This document shows, one piece after another, positions 1-6,071 of a stretch of DNA of 7,866 nucleotides. Position numbers and translations under genes: made by a program. The notes beneath the pieces were generated by a model. It did not search any database and was not told the origin of the DNA. It worked only from the letters and a program-made list of their open reading frames with translations. The stretch spans positions 1-7,866 of the forward strand of contig CAKRYM010000060.1 of assembly GCA_934427095.1 (NCBI GenBank), in the 5' to 3' direction. This DNA is from an uncultured Bacillota bacterium. GTDB taxonomy: Bacteria > Bacillota > Dehalobacteriia > UBA4068. Every line of letters starts with the position of its first letter. Positions within the stretch are counted from its first letter, which is position 1.

Positions 1-123
1 GGGGTACCCTATCAATTCATGCGGCAAGCTTATTATACGTTGGATGAAGACGCAAAAGCCGGGAACTTAATCTTTAATCGTATCGTCCAAATGAAAGATA
101 GCTGGGGGAAAAAAAAAGCATAA
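1..123 (+). CDS. C-terminal end of an unidentified protein (5' truncated by window edge)
   Basis: Frame 1 is open from the first base to a TAA at 121-123 and gives 40 residues ending in a basic tail (WGKKKA). The stretch is polar, with a readable helix-like segment around FNRIVQMKDSWGK. I do not recognise the family, and too little is present to name a function. The reading frame is supported by the absence of stops, by ordinary codon use, and by the close coupling to the next gene: the PspC gene's ribosome binding site starts right after this stop, with only 15 bp between stop and ATG. The two genes are therefore probably co-transcribed. The gene runs off the left edge of the window, so its start and length are unknown. 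Confidence 0.6.
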   Translation, partial: GVPYQFMRQAYYTLDEDAKAGNLIFNRIVQMKDSWGKKKA

Positions 124-138
124 ATTGAGGTGACCATT

Positions 139-342
139 ATGGCACAGAAAAAACTTTACCGTTCTCAGAACAGCATGCTTGGTGGTGTCTGCGCTGGTAT
201 TGCCAATTATTTTGATGTAGATCCCACCATTATTCGTCTACTATGGGTATTTCTTACTCTGTTCACGGCCTGCTTTCCTGGGATAATTCTTTATATCATT
301 GCCCTGTGTATTATTCCCAAGCAGCCTTTTCCAGAGGACTAA
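139..342 (+). CDS. PspC domain-containing small membrane protein
   Basis: This 67-residue protein is almost entirely a PspC domain. Residues 15-37 carry the family signature (GGVCAGIANYFDVDPT followed by IIRLLWV). One or two hydrophobic segments cover about residues 34-59, ending in the family-typical IIP, and a short charged tail follows. PspC proteins belong to phage-shock or envelope-stress networks. In E. coli PspC helps relay membrane stress to PspA, but stand-alone 60-70 residue members in Bacillota are not well characterised, so the role here is only inferred. I chose ATG 139 because GAGGTG at 127-132 sits six bases upstream. A GTG at 130 lies in frame but would overlap that ribosome binding site. 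No pspA or pspB is visible nearby. A strong terminator follows 20 bp after the stop. Confidence 0.9.
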   Translation: MAQKKLYRSQNSMLGGVCAGIANYFDVDPTIIRLLWVFLTLFTACFPGIILYIIALCIIPKQPFPED

Positions 343-361
343 GATTTTAGACAACCCCATC

Positions 362-416
362 ATTAATCAAAAAAGGAGATATACCGAACCGGGTATATCT
401 CCTTTTTTTGATTAAT
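362..416. terminator. Bidirectional rho-independent terminator between convergent genes
   Basis: The arms at 362-385 and 392-416 are complementary over 24 bases, with one extra T in the right arm, around a six-base loop (gaaccg). The core GGAGATATACC/GGTATATCTCC is flanked by A6 on the left and T7 on the right, so each strand ends its hairpin in a U-tract. It can end the PspC transcript on + and the mtnA-BMP transcript on -. The TAA stop of the BMP gene (412-414) lies inside the outer right arm. Confidence 0.92.
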
Positions 417-1569
417 AACCAGGAAAACTCGTTGGCTCATAGCCATTGGCCACTGAAGGAGGAATAATTGTCCCTTCTGTTAGCAGGATATAATTTTCCG
501 CTAATATTTCATCATCCTCTTTGGACAAGACGCCAGCTTCAGCAGGAGAAAAATAATGAATCATCCCTTCACCAGCACCTAAAAGATAATTGCCGCCAGG
601 GAAAGCCTGCTCATCAATGGTTTCTAATACCCAGGCAATCGCGTCAGTGGTATCTTTATAAACTGCGGTCAATAAAGCTGTCGCGCTTGCCCCGCCCGGA
701 ATACCGTCCATTTCCTGGTCTGAAGCAATGATTTTTACTCCTGCTTCTGTCGCAGCACGATAAGCACCTTCCCCTGCGGTACCGGCAGCCACAAAAATGA
801 CATCCGCCCCTAAAGTTGCCAGACTTTTGGTAATCGTATACGCAGCATCAGCATCGTCAGTTTCCCCTAAATAATTTCCTTCAATTTTATTCCCAGCAGA
901 ATCTGTACCAGCATAGGCATCCATCTGGATAATTTCTACTTTCGTTAAATAATAACGGTTACTAAAGTTTACTCCAGCGGCAAACCCTAACTGATAATTT
1001 TGATAAGAATCCAGCGCCATTTCCGTAACCGCAGCAACCTTTCCGGTTTCACTGGTAAGCGCCGCGGCTAACCCTGCTAAAAAGCCACTTTCTTCTTCTT
1101 TAAAATTTAAAATACAAAGATTAGCTGGTACTGCCGTATCGCTATAGTTGATTTGTGCCGGGTCAACCAAAATAAAATATTTATTGCTGTACGAAGAAGC
1201 AACAGAATAAATATCGGTAAACAAATCTCCCAGCAAAATAAAAATATCATACTGATTGATCACGTTCTGTACAAAAGCAAGAGTTTCTGCCTGATCGACA
1301 CTATCACAAGTCAGAGCAGTAACCGTATCCACGCCGTCACGACTTTCCATAAAAGCCAGAACACCATCATAGCAACTTTGATTATAACTACTTTCTTCAA
1401 TGCTGTCTGGTGCTGAGATTACCGCAATCTGATACCCATGCCCGTCTTGTTTCTGGGAACCAAGAATAGCAAGTATGGAATCCACACTGGAAGATATTTC
1501 TTCCTGTTCACAGGCGCTAAAGCCAACTACACAGCACAACAGCAGAATAAGGCAAACAATTTTTTTCAC
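412..1569 (-). CDS. BMP/PnrA-family ABC transporter substrate-binding lipoprotein
   Basis: This 385-residue protein starts with a lipoprotein signal peptide: MKK, then a hydrophobic core, then lipobox GFSAC with the lipidated Cys at residue 20. The rest matches the Bmp/PnrA/Med fold, a periplasmic-binding fold that usually captures purine or other nucleosides outside the membrane. Landmarks are SYNQ at 61-64 (family DxSFNQ), LNFKEEESGFLAG at 154-166, GLAAAL at 166-171, and GTAGEGAYRAATEAGVKII near 263-281. The start is GTG at 1569, chosen because GGAGG sits six bases upstream and the signal peptide begins there. That GGAGG abuts the mtnA stop codon, so the two genes are translationally coupled. 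No nucleoside permease or ATPase gene is next to it, so it is either an orphan receptor using components encoded elsewhere or a sensor. The ligand is inferred; the mtnA neighbour hints at methylthioadenosine or another nucleoside. Confidence 0.88.
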   Translation of the reverse strand: MKKIVCLILLLCCVVGFSACEQEEISSSVDSILAILGSQKQDGHGYQIAVISAPDSIEESSYNQSCYDGVLAFMESRDGVDTVTALTCDSVDQAETLAFVQNVINQYDIFILLGDLFTDIYSVASSYSNKYFILVDPAQINYSDTAVPANLCILNFKEEESGFLAGLAAALTSETGKVAAVTEMALDSYQNYQLGFAAGVNFSNRYYLTKVEIIQMDAYAGTDSAGNKIEGNYLGETDDADAAYTITKSLATLGADVIFVAAGTAGEGAYRAATEAGVKIIASDQEMDGIPGGASATALLTAVYKDTTDAIAWVLETIDEQAFPGGNYLLGAGEGMIHYFSPAEAGVLSKEDDEILAENYILLTEGTIIPPSVANGYEPTSFPGY

Positions 1570-1579
1570 AATCTGCCTC

Positions 1580-2647
1580 CTATCTGGTTTTTATCATTTC
1601 CCGCAAACTCTCAGAAAAAGGGGGTCTAGCAATTCCCGTTTCTGTCACAATGCCAGCAATCAATCGATGGTCTGTAACATCGAAGGCGGGGTTATAGCAT
1701 CTTACCCCTTTTGGCGCCATAGGCTGCTGATACCACAAACTACGGATTTCTTCCCCGCTTCTCTCTTCAATTTGGATTTCTTCCCCATCAGGGCAAGCAG
1801 GATCAATCGTAGAAGTGGGCCCCAATACATAAAAAGGAATACCATAATGCTTTGCCAGAATAGCTAGGCCAGAAGTGCCGATTTTATTCGCCACATCTCC
1901 GTTCATAGCGATACGGTCACATCCTACAAAACACAGATCAATCCAGCCTTTATGCATCACCGATGCCGCCATATTATCACAAATCAGCGTAACATCTATT
2001 CCTTCTCGCTGCAATTCCCAAGTGGTAAGCCGAGCACCCTGCAGTAATGGCCGCGTTTCATCTGCAAAAACATGTAAAGTCATTCCCTGCTCATGTCCAT
2101 AAATTAATGGGCCCAGGGCTGTCCCATAGCGACTAGTGGCCAATGGTCCTGCGTTGCAGTGGGTTAGCACACCGGCTCCTTCATGCAATAGAGAAAAACC
2201 ATACTGGGCAATGGCCAAACATGCAGCAATGTCCTCCTCATGGATAGCAATCGCTTCATTGCGCAACAAAGGAAGCAAATCACTGGGCCGCATATAGGTT
2301 CTTACGGTAATGATATTCAACATACGGTCCAAGGCATATTGTAAATTTACCGCAGTGGGCCGAGAGGAACGAAGGTAAGCGGCAAATGCTGCCATTCGTT
2401 GCGGAAAGCGGTCGGGATCAACTACACATTGCTTGGCAAAAACATAAAAACAATAGCCGGCAAAAATACCAATGGCCGGAGCACCCCGTACCTTTAATTT
2501 TTGTATGGCATCAAACATTTCTTCTGGTTGACTGATTTCTAAATATTCTAACCGCAAGGGCAACTGGGTCTGATCCAAAATCACCACAGCTTGTCCATCT
2601 GTGCGTAAATAAACGTTCTCCGTTTTTGGTAGTGGCAGTGTCGCCAT
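1580..2647 (-). CDS. mtnA: S-methyl-5-thioribose-1-phosphate isomerase
   Basis: MtnA converts methylthioribose-1-phosphate to methylthioribulose-1-phosphate in methionine salvage. Promiscuous or dedicated homologues do the same for 5-deoxyribose-1-phosphate in 5'-deoxyadenosine salvage. The 355-residue length is normal. Family landmarks in order: VRGAPAIG at 53-60, SSRPTAVN at 94-101, THCNAG at 162-167 with the catalytic Cys164, GCDRIAMNGDVANKIGT at 242-258 with the catalytic Asp244, and NPAFDVT at 319-325. Both catalytic residues are present, so it should be active. It belongs to the eIF2B-related isomerase fold, but the Cys/Asp pair separates it from translation factors and ribose-1,5-bisphosphate isomerase. 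The start is ATG 2647, the first start after an in-frame TGA. The purine-rich AAGGGAG directly touches the ATG, which is unusually close; a CTG at codon 4 would be better spaced. It is the first gene of the operon with the BMP lipoprotein. No mtnN, mtnK or later mtn genes are visible. Confidence 0.95.
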   Translation of the reverse strand: MATLPLPKTENVYLRTDGQAVVILDQTQLPLRLEYLEISQPEEMFDAIQKLKVRGAPAIGIFAGYCFYVFAKQCVVDPDRFPQRMAAFAAYLRSSRPTAVNLQYALDRMLNIITVRTYMRPSDLLPLLRNEAIAIHEEDIAACLAIAQYGFSLLHEGAGVLTHCNAGPLATSRYGTALGPLIYGHEQGMTLHVFADETRPLLQGARLTTWELQREGIDVTLICDNMAASVMHKGWIDLCFVGCDRIAMNGDVANKIGTSGLAILAKHYGIPFYVLGPTSTIDPACPDGEEIQIEERSGEEIRSLWYQQPMAPKGVRCYNPAFDVTDHRLIAGIVTETGIARPPFSESLREMIKTR

Positions 2648-2705
2648 CTCCCTTCATTTTCAAGATCTCATCTAACCATCCATAGGAAAAATAACCTGTG
2701 CTGCT

Positions 2706-2734
2706 ATTATATCATTCCTAACGTTGAGTCGCAA
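2706..2734 (-). promoter_or_regulatory. Sigma-A-type promoter for mtnA-BMP operon
   Basis: On the minus strand TTGCGA (2734-2729) is followed after exactly 17 bp by a perfect TATAAT (2711-2706). Transcription would start near 2699, giving a leader of about 50 bases before the mtnA ATG. That is too short for a SAM riboswitch, and none is seen. The promoter sits just beyond the terminator of the upstream importer operon. Confidence 0.8.
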
Positions 2735-2772
2735 TCCTTCGCTGTAGAATTCACCAAAGGAACAAATAACAA

Positions 2773-2794
2773 AGGCAGCGGAAAACCGCTGCCT
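2773..2794. terminator. Terminator of the amino acid importer operon
   Basis: A perfect 9-bp stem (AGGCAGCGG/CCGCTGCCT) encloses a four-base loop and lies about 20 bases past the ATPase stop codon. On the minus strand it is followed by an interrupted U-rich tract (TTGTTATTTGTT). On the plus strand it is followed by CA and then six Ts, so it may work both ways. It isolates the importer operon from the mtnA promoter immediately downstream. Confidence 0.85.
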
Positions 2795-2816
2795 CATTTT
2801 TTCTTATTCATCAATT

Positions 2817-3575
2817 TTAGTTTCGTTCATAACGCTCTAAAAAGCGTTTTGTTCTTTCTTGGATAGGCTCAACCAGAACCTGTTCCGGCGAGCCGGATTC
2901 CACCACAACCCCGTCGGCCATAAAGATCACATGATCCGAAACAGCACGGGCAAAAGGCATTTCATGAGTAACAATAACCATAGTCATTTTCTGTTCAGCC
3001 AACCAGCGGATTACCCGCAAAACTTCCCCAGTAAGCTCAGGGTCCAAAGCGGACGTTGGTTCATCAAAGAAAAGGATTTTAGGATTCAGCATCAAGGCGC
3101 GAACAATAGACACACGTTGCTGCTGTCCACCAGAAAGCTGACAAGGATAGGCATAAGCTTTGTCTGCCAGGCTCATCTTTTCCAACAAGGAATAAGCCAT
3201 CTCCTCGACTTCCTTCTTGCTCCGCTTCTGCACCACCATAGCCGCATCACAAATGTTTTTCATGACCGTGAAATGGGGGAACAAATTAAACTGCTGAAAG
3301 ACCAGTCCATAATAGCTTCGAATGGAACGCAATGCAGAAGAAGAAACATAACGCGCCTTATCCCCTTCTGTCCAAGCAGCTTTACGGTCAAGATAAGTAA
3401 TGGAGCCACGATCAATGGTTTCCAAAAAGGTCGCACACCGGAGCAAAGTGGATTTACCGCTACCAGAAGGGCCAATGATAGAAACCACTTGTCCCTTATC
3501 CACTGTTAAATCCACGCCTTTCAGCACCTGTAGCTCGGAAAAAGACTTATGAATGTCTCGCATTTCTAATATCAT
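2817..3575 (-). CDS. Polar amino acid ABC transporter, ATP-binding protein
   Basis: This 252-residue ATPase of the GlnQ/HisP class powers uptake of a polar amino acid from the cytoplasmic face. All nucleotide-binding motifs are intact: Walker A GPSGSGKST at 35-43, Q-loop Gln94 in VFQQFNLFPH, signature LSGGQQQR at 147-154, Walker B ILFFDEP at 167-173, D-loop SALD at 175-178, and switch His204 in VTHEM. The FNLFPH segment and DEPTSALDPE are typical of this subfamily. An insert of about ten residues between 62 and 80 matches the longer HisP-type loop. ATG 3575 is preceded by GAGG at a seven-base distance, and 13 bp separate it from the permease stop, so the genes are cotranscribed. It is the last gene of the binding protein-permease-ATPase operon. 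The substrate cannot be read from this subunit. Confidence 0.95.
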   Translation of the reverse strand: MILEMRDIHKSFSELQVLKGVDLTVDKGQVVSIIGPSGSGKSTLLRCATFLETIDRGSITYLDRKAAWTEGDKARYVSSSALRSIRSYYGLVFQQFNLFPHFTVMKNICDAAMVVQKRSKKEVEEMAYSLLEKMSLADKAYAYPCQLSGGQQQRVSIVRALMLNPKILFFDEPTSALDPELTGEVLRVIRWLAEQKMTMVIVTHEMPFARAVSDHVIFMADGVVVESGSPEQVLVEPIQERTKRFLERYERN

Positions 3576-3588
3576 GGTGCAACCTCAA

Positions 3589-4239
3589 TTATTTATAATA
3601 GTTCATGGAATTCTCAATCCGCTCCATTACTGCAGCAACAACCAAATTAAAGATATAGTAGAAAACGCCTGCAATCACAAAGGGCATTAGAGTAGCCTGG
3701 GAAGAGGAAATTTTCTTTGCCAAAGTAAACATCTCACTATAAGAAATAGCAAAAGCCAAAGAAGTATCCTTGACCAAAGTAATTACCTCATTGGTCACCG
3801 AAGGCAAAATCCGTTTAACTACCTGGGGCAAAATGATGCGGAAAAAGGTCTGCACTTTGGTATAGCCCAAAACTGTTGCGGCTTCATACTGCCCCGGGGA
3901 CATGGACTCAATCCCGCCGCGATAGATCTCTGCAAAATATGCAGCATAATTCAACACAAAACCAATGATGACTGCACAAAACCGATAATTAGGGCCAGTG
4001 GATATACCAAACAACATCCCCGGTGCAAAAAAGACCACCATCAATTGGAGCATCAACGGCGTCCCACGCATAATGGAAATATACGCCTTAACCGGTAGCT
4101 GCAAAAATTTATTTTTGGATTGCCGACCAAAGCAAATCAATAAGCCCAACGGCAATGCGCCCAATAGCGTCAAAAAGAAAATATAACAGCTTTTCAGTAA
4201 CCCACCAGCAAGGGTCACAATCATGGTTTGCAAAGTCAT
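3589..4239 (-). CDS. Polar amino acid ABC transporter, permease (HisM/GlnP type)
   Basis: This membrane subunit of the importer has about five hydrophobic segments and the two hallmarks of the His/Glu/Gln/Arg/opine permease family. These are RGTPLMLQL (residues 58-66) and the ATPase-contacting EAA loop, YEAATVLGYTKVQTFFRIIL, at about residues 118-137. The frame can also be opened at an ATG at 4251, but I place the start at 4239. GAGG at 4249-4246 lies six bases upstream of 4239, whereas 4251 has no ribosome binding site and would sit on the foot of a stable hairpin. The product is 216 residues, the usual length. Only one permease gene is present, so the channel is probably a homodimer. It sits between the binding-protein and ATPase genes. 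Confidence 0.93.
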   Translation of the reverse strand: MTLQTMIVTLAGGLLKSCYIFFLTLLGALPLGLLICFGRQSKNKFLQLPVKAYISIMRGTPLMLQLMVVFFAPGMLFGISTGPNYRFCAVIIGFVLNYAAYFAEIYRGGIESMSPGQYEAATVLGYTKVQTFFRIILPQVVKRILPSVTNEVITLVKDTSLAFAISYSEMFTLAKKISSSQATLMPFVIAGVFYYIFNLVVAAVMERIENSMNYYK

Positions 4240-4251
4240 AGACAACCTCAT

Positions 4252-4276
4252 GGCCGGGGCAAAAAATGCCCCGGCC
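4252..4276 (-). promoter_or_regulatory. Intercistronic hairpin between binding-protein and permease genes
   Basis: A perfect, GC-rich 9-bp stem (GGCCGGGGC with GCCCCGGCC) surrounds a 7-base loop rich in T on the coding strand. There is no U-tract after the stem: it runs straight into the permease ribosome binding site. It therefore looks like a processing or 3'-end stabilising element, or a partial attenuator. Either would keep binding-protein mRNA more abundant than permease and ATPase mRNA, a common pattern in such importers. This role is inferred from structure and position. Confidence 0.7.
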
Positions 4277-4312
4277 TAATCCATATTCGTCAACTTAGCA
4301 GGAAAAAGAAAA

Positions 4313-5158
4313 CTAGTCGAGCAGGCAGAGAGCTTCCATAACCAGACCGTAGTCAACATAGTCCTGAGCGATTTGCTCCATGGTGCCGTCTTCGGCCATT
4401 TCGTGTAACATGGTGTTAATCTGCTCCGCCATTTCCGTATTGCCCTTCAAGAAACCAACGGCATAAACTTCGGAAGCAACGGCTTCATCAAGAATCACAA
4501 ATTCCCCTTCTTTGTTCGCCATGTTGTAGTTTGCAACCCCTACGTCAGCAGCGATAGCATCAACGGTGCCATTGGAGAGTTCCATGAAAGCGCTGTTGTA
4601 ATCAGCACATTCCAAAAGTTCAGCAAAGGTGGAAGTCAGTTCCGTATTTTCTTCCAAAGCAGTCAGCGCAGAAGAGCCAGCCTGGGTAATGACATATTTC
4701 CCTTCCAAATCGGCAAGAGAGGAAATCCCACTGTCTGCACGGACAACCATAATAATGCTATTATCATAGTAAGGATCGCTCCAGGTGTACTCATCTATAC
4801 GATCCTCGCTCATAGTGAAACCGTTCCAAATGCAGCTAATGTTGCCAGCGGCAAGCTCAGCATCCTTGGCATCCCAAGTAATGGGCTGTGCCACGAATTC
4901 CCAACCCAGACGATTGCAAGCTTCAGCAGCCAGGGCCAGGTCAAATCCATCATACTCCCCATTTTCATCAATGAAACCAAAGGGCGGGAATTCCGCATCA
5001 AAACCCAGAGTAAAGGTGACCGTTTCATCAGTACCAGCTTCACCGTTTTCTTCCGTCTGCTGATCCTGGACCTGATCACCATCTACTGCTTCTTCCCCAC
5101 AAGCGGCAAAGGCAAAAATCATTGCCAAAGCCAGCAAAAGAACAAGTAACTTTTTCAT
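4313..5158 (-). CDS. Polar amino acid ABC transporter, substrate-binding lipoprotein
   Basis: This 281-residue lipoprotein captures an amino acid outside the membrane for the permease and ATPase encoded downstream. Its signal peptide (MKKLLVLLLALAMIFAF) ends in lipobox FAAC with Cys20, followed by an acidic, Glu/Gln-rich linker at 21-46. The bacterial family 3 binding domain then starts at TFTLGFDAEFPPF (48-60). It carries the family signature GFDLALAAEACNRLG (71-85), a likely carboxylate-binding Arg120 in SEDR and SDPY at 127-130, and Asp205 in AADVGVANY, the usual ligand amino-group contact. The ligand cannot be decided by eye. The frame is open further up to an ATG at 5209, but that ATG overlaps the -10 box. 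The true start is ATG 5158, with AGGAGG ten bases upstream and the signal peptide beginning there. It is the first gene of the importer operon. Confidence 0.94.
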   Translation of the reverse strand: MKKLLVLLLALAMIFAFAACGEEAVDGDQVQDQQTEENGEAGTDETVTFTLGFDAEFPPFGFIDENGEYDGFDLALAAEACNRLGWEFVAQPITWDAKDAELAAGNISCIWNGFTMSEDRIDEYTWSDPYYDNSIIMVVRADSGISSLADLEGKYVITQAGSSALTALEENTELTSTFAELLECADYNSAFMELSNGTVDAIAADVGVANYNMANKEGEFVILDEAVASEVYAVGFLKGNTEMAEQINTMLHEMAEDGTMEQIAQDYVDYGLVMEALCLLD

Positions 5159-5200
5159 GTTGATATGTCCTCCTGAATAATAGATTCCTTGACTGTTGCC

Positions 5201-5229
5201 ATTATACATGACTCTTCTCTAATTTGCAA
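5201..5229 (-). promoter_or_regulatory. Promoter of the amino acid importer operon
   Basis: Minus-strand TTGCAA (5229-5224), a 17-bp spacer and a perfect TATAAT (5206-5201) form a good sigma-A promoter. Transcription would start near 5194, about 36 bases before the ATG at 5158. The spacer ends in TCATG, so an upstream in-frame ATG (5209) is formed from promoter DNA and cannot be the translation start of this transcript. Confidence 0.82.
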
Positions 5230-5241
5230 GCACTTTAGCAA

Positions 5242-5259
5242 AGTAAATTAATATTCAAT
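5242..5259 (-). promoter_or_regulatory. Possible ARG-box-like ArgR/AhrC operator
   Basis: The minus-strand 18-mer ATTGAATATTAATTTACT fits the enterobacterial ARG-box consensus WNTGAATWWWWATTCANW at all but one defined position. It is centred near -56 relative to the predicted start of transcription of the amino acid importer. The region is very AT-rich, so a chance match is quite possible, and no second box was found at the usual 3-bp spacing. If real, it would point to arginine or a related cationic amino acid as ligand. Confidence 0.25.
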
Positions 5260-5282
5260 TAATGCATTTATTATGCCCATAT

Positions 5283-5319
5283 AAAAAGGAAAAGTGCCCA
5301 TTGGCGCTTTTCCTTTTTT
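5283..5319. terminator. Rho-independent terminator upstream of the importer promoter
   Basis: A 16-bp stem with one G-T pair (5283-5298 with 5303-5318) encloses the loop CATT. It has A-runs on one side and T6 on the other, so it can terminate in both directions. On the minus strand it would stop transcripts arriving from the lipoprotein remnant before they enter the importer promoter. Confidence 0.88.
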
Positions 5320-5368
5320 GCTCCATTCCAGCAAAACATTTGGCTAAAACGTAACCATGTGAGATAAA

Positions 5369-5409
5369 TCTACCTCCTACCTATATAAATATAAGCAGTA
5401 GGAGGTAGA
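5369..5409. repeat. Perfect 12-bp inverted repeat with AT-rich loop
   Basis: TCTACCTCCTAC at 5369-5380 is matched exactly by GTAGGAGGTAGA at 5398-5409, with a 17-base AT-rich loop (5381-5397). It lies just past the stop of the lipoprotein remnant. Neither strand shows a real U-tract after the stem, so it is a poor intrinsic terminator, and a proper terminator lies about 50 bases further on. It could be an mRNA 3'-end hairpin, a protein-binding site or the scar of a mobile element. I found no second copy in the window. Confidence 0.75.
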
Positions 5410-5418
5410 CGTACTAAA

Positions 5419-6049
5419 TCAATCCAAGAATTCTACGCTGTCATCTTCGCCGATAGCGAGTTTGACATACGTCATAGCATCATTCTCGTAGGTACTATAT
5501 ACCCCCAGAAAAGCGGTATCGGGAGCAAGTTCCGTCTTACTATATGTTGTACCGTTAAAGACAATATCAGGACCGTCAGTCAATACGCCAATGGCCGATT
5601 CCGTCTCCACAGTAACACCATCACAGGAGACAAACAACTTAATAAGGTTGTCTTCCAAAGTGGTTTCCTTGGCGACGCCAGAAGTGGCTTCTTGGCAAGT
5701 GACAATGGAGTCCTCACCAAAAGTGCATCCACCACCTAAACTAACCATAGCGTGATAGTCGCCCACGATGGTAAGGCCACCGTTAAAAGTGCAGTTATCA
5801 AAGTAGATATTACTACGTGCATCATTAGATCCGTCACGTGTACTAGCAGGGTCAACGGTGACGGTGACCATTTCTTCAAAGGTCATATCATTATACCTCG
5901 GCGGTTTCGCCAGCTTTCAGCTGATAATCGTACTGCACCTCAGTGCCATCAGTGCCAGGGTCATTGGTGCTTGTATTGGTGCAGGCGCAAAGGGTTAGCA
6001 GCATAACAGCTAAAGTGCATCGCTTCCAATGATATATTGCTCGTTTAGT
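5419..6049 (-). pseudogene. Frameshifted small lipoprotein of unknown function
   Basis: Two frames together read as one lipoprotein. The upstream part (6049 to 5894) encodes KRCTLAVMLLTLCAC, a signal peptide with a lipobox-type LCAC, followed by a Thr/Asp/Gly-rich linker and YDYQLKAGETAEV, then hits TAA TGA at 5893-5888. The downstream part, in another frame, can be read from about 5897 through an ATG at 5886 to TGA at 5419. It has short alternating strands such as IYFDNCTFNGGLTIVG, suggestive of a beta-helix-like surface protein. Removing one G near 5895-5898 joins them as ...AGETAE-YNDMTFEEM. No ATG, GTG or TTG opens the signal-peptide frame after the TAA at 6052-6050, apart from an internal Met inside the hydrophobic core, so the start is also lost. 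The 155-residue ORF from 5886 has a GAGG nine bases upstream and could be made as a cytosolic fragment. Family and ligand are unrecognised. Confidence 0.65.
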
Positions 6050-6071
6050 TTATCATCATTCAGCCGTAACT

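Noticed and set aside
2648..2700. SAM riboswitch in the mtnA leader
   Set aside because: The predicted leader is only about 50 bases, with no multi-helix fold or terminator; nothing resembles a known riboswitch.
2859..3509. 216-codon open frame on the plus strand
   Set aside because: It is antisense to the importer ATPase, which has every expected motif. The translation resembles no family and has no good ribosome binding site.
4785..5082. Overlapping 90-codon frames on both strands within the binding-protein gene
   Set aside because: Both are alternative-frame shadows of the binding lipoprotein, whose frame carries the signal peptide and family 3 motifs.
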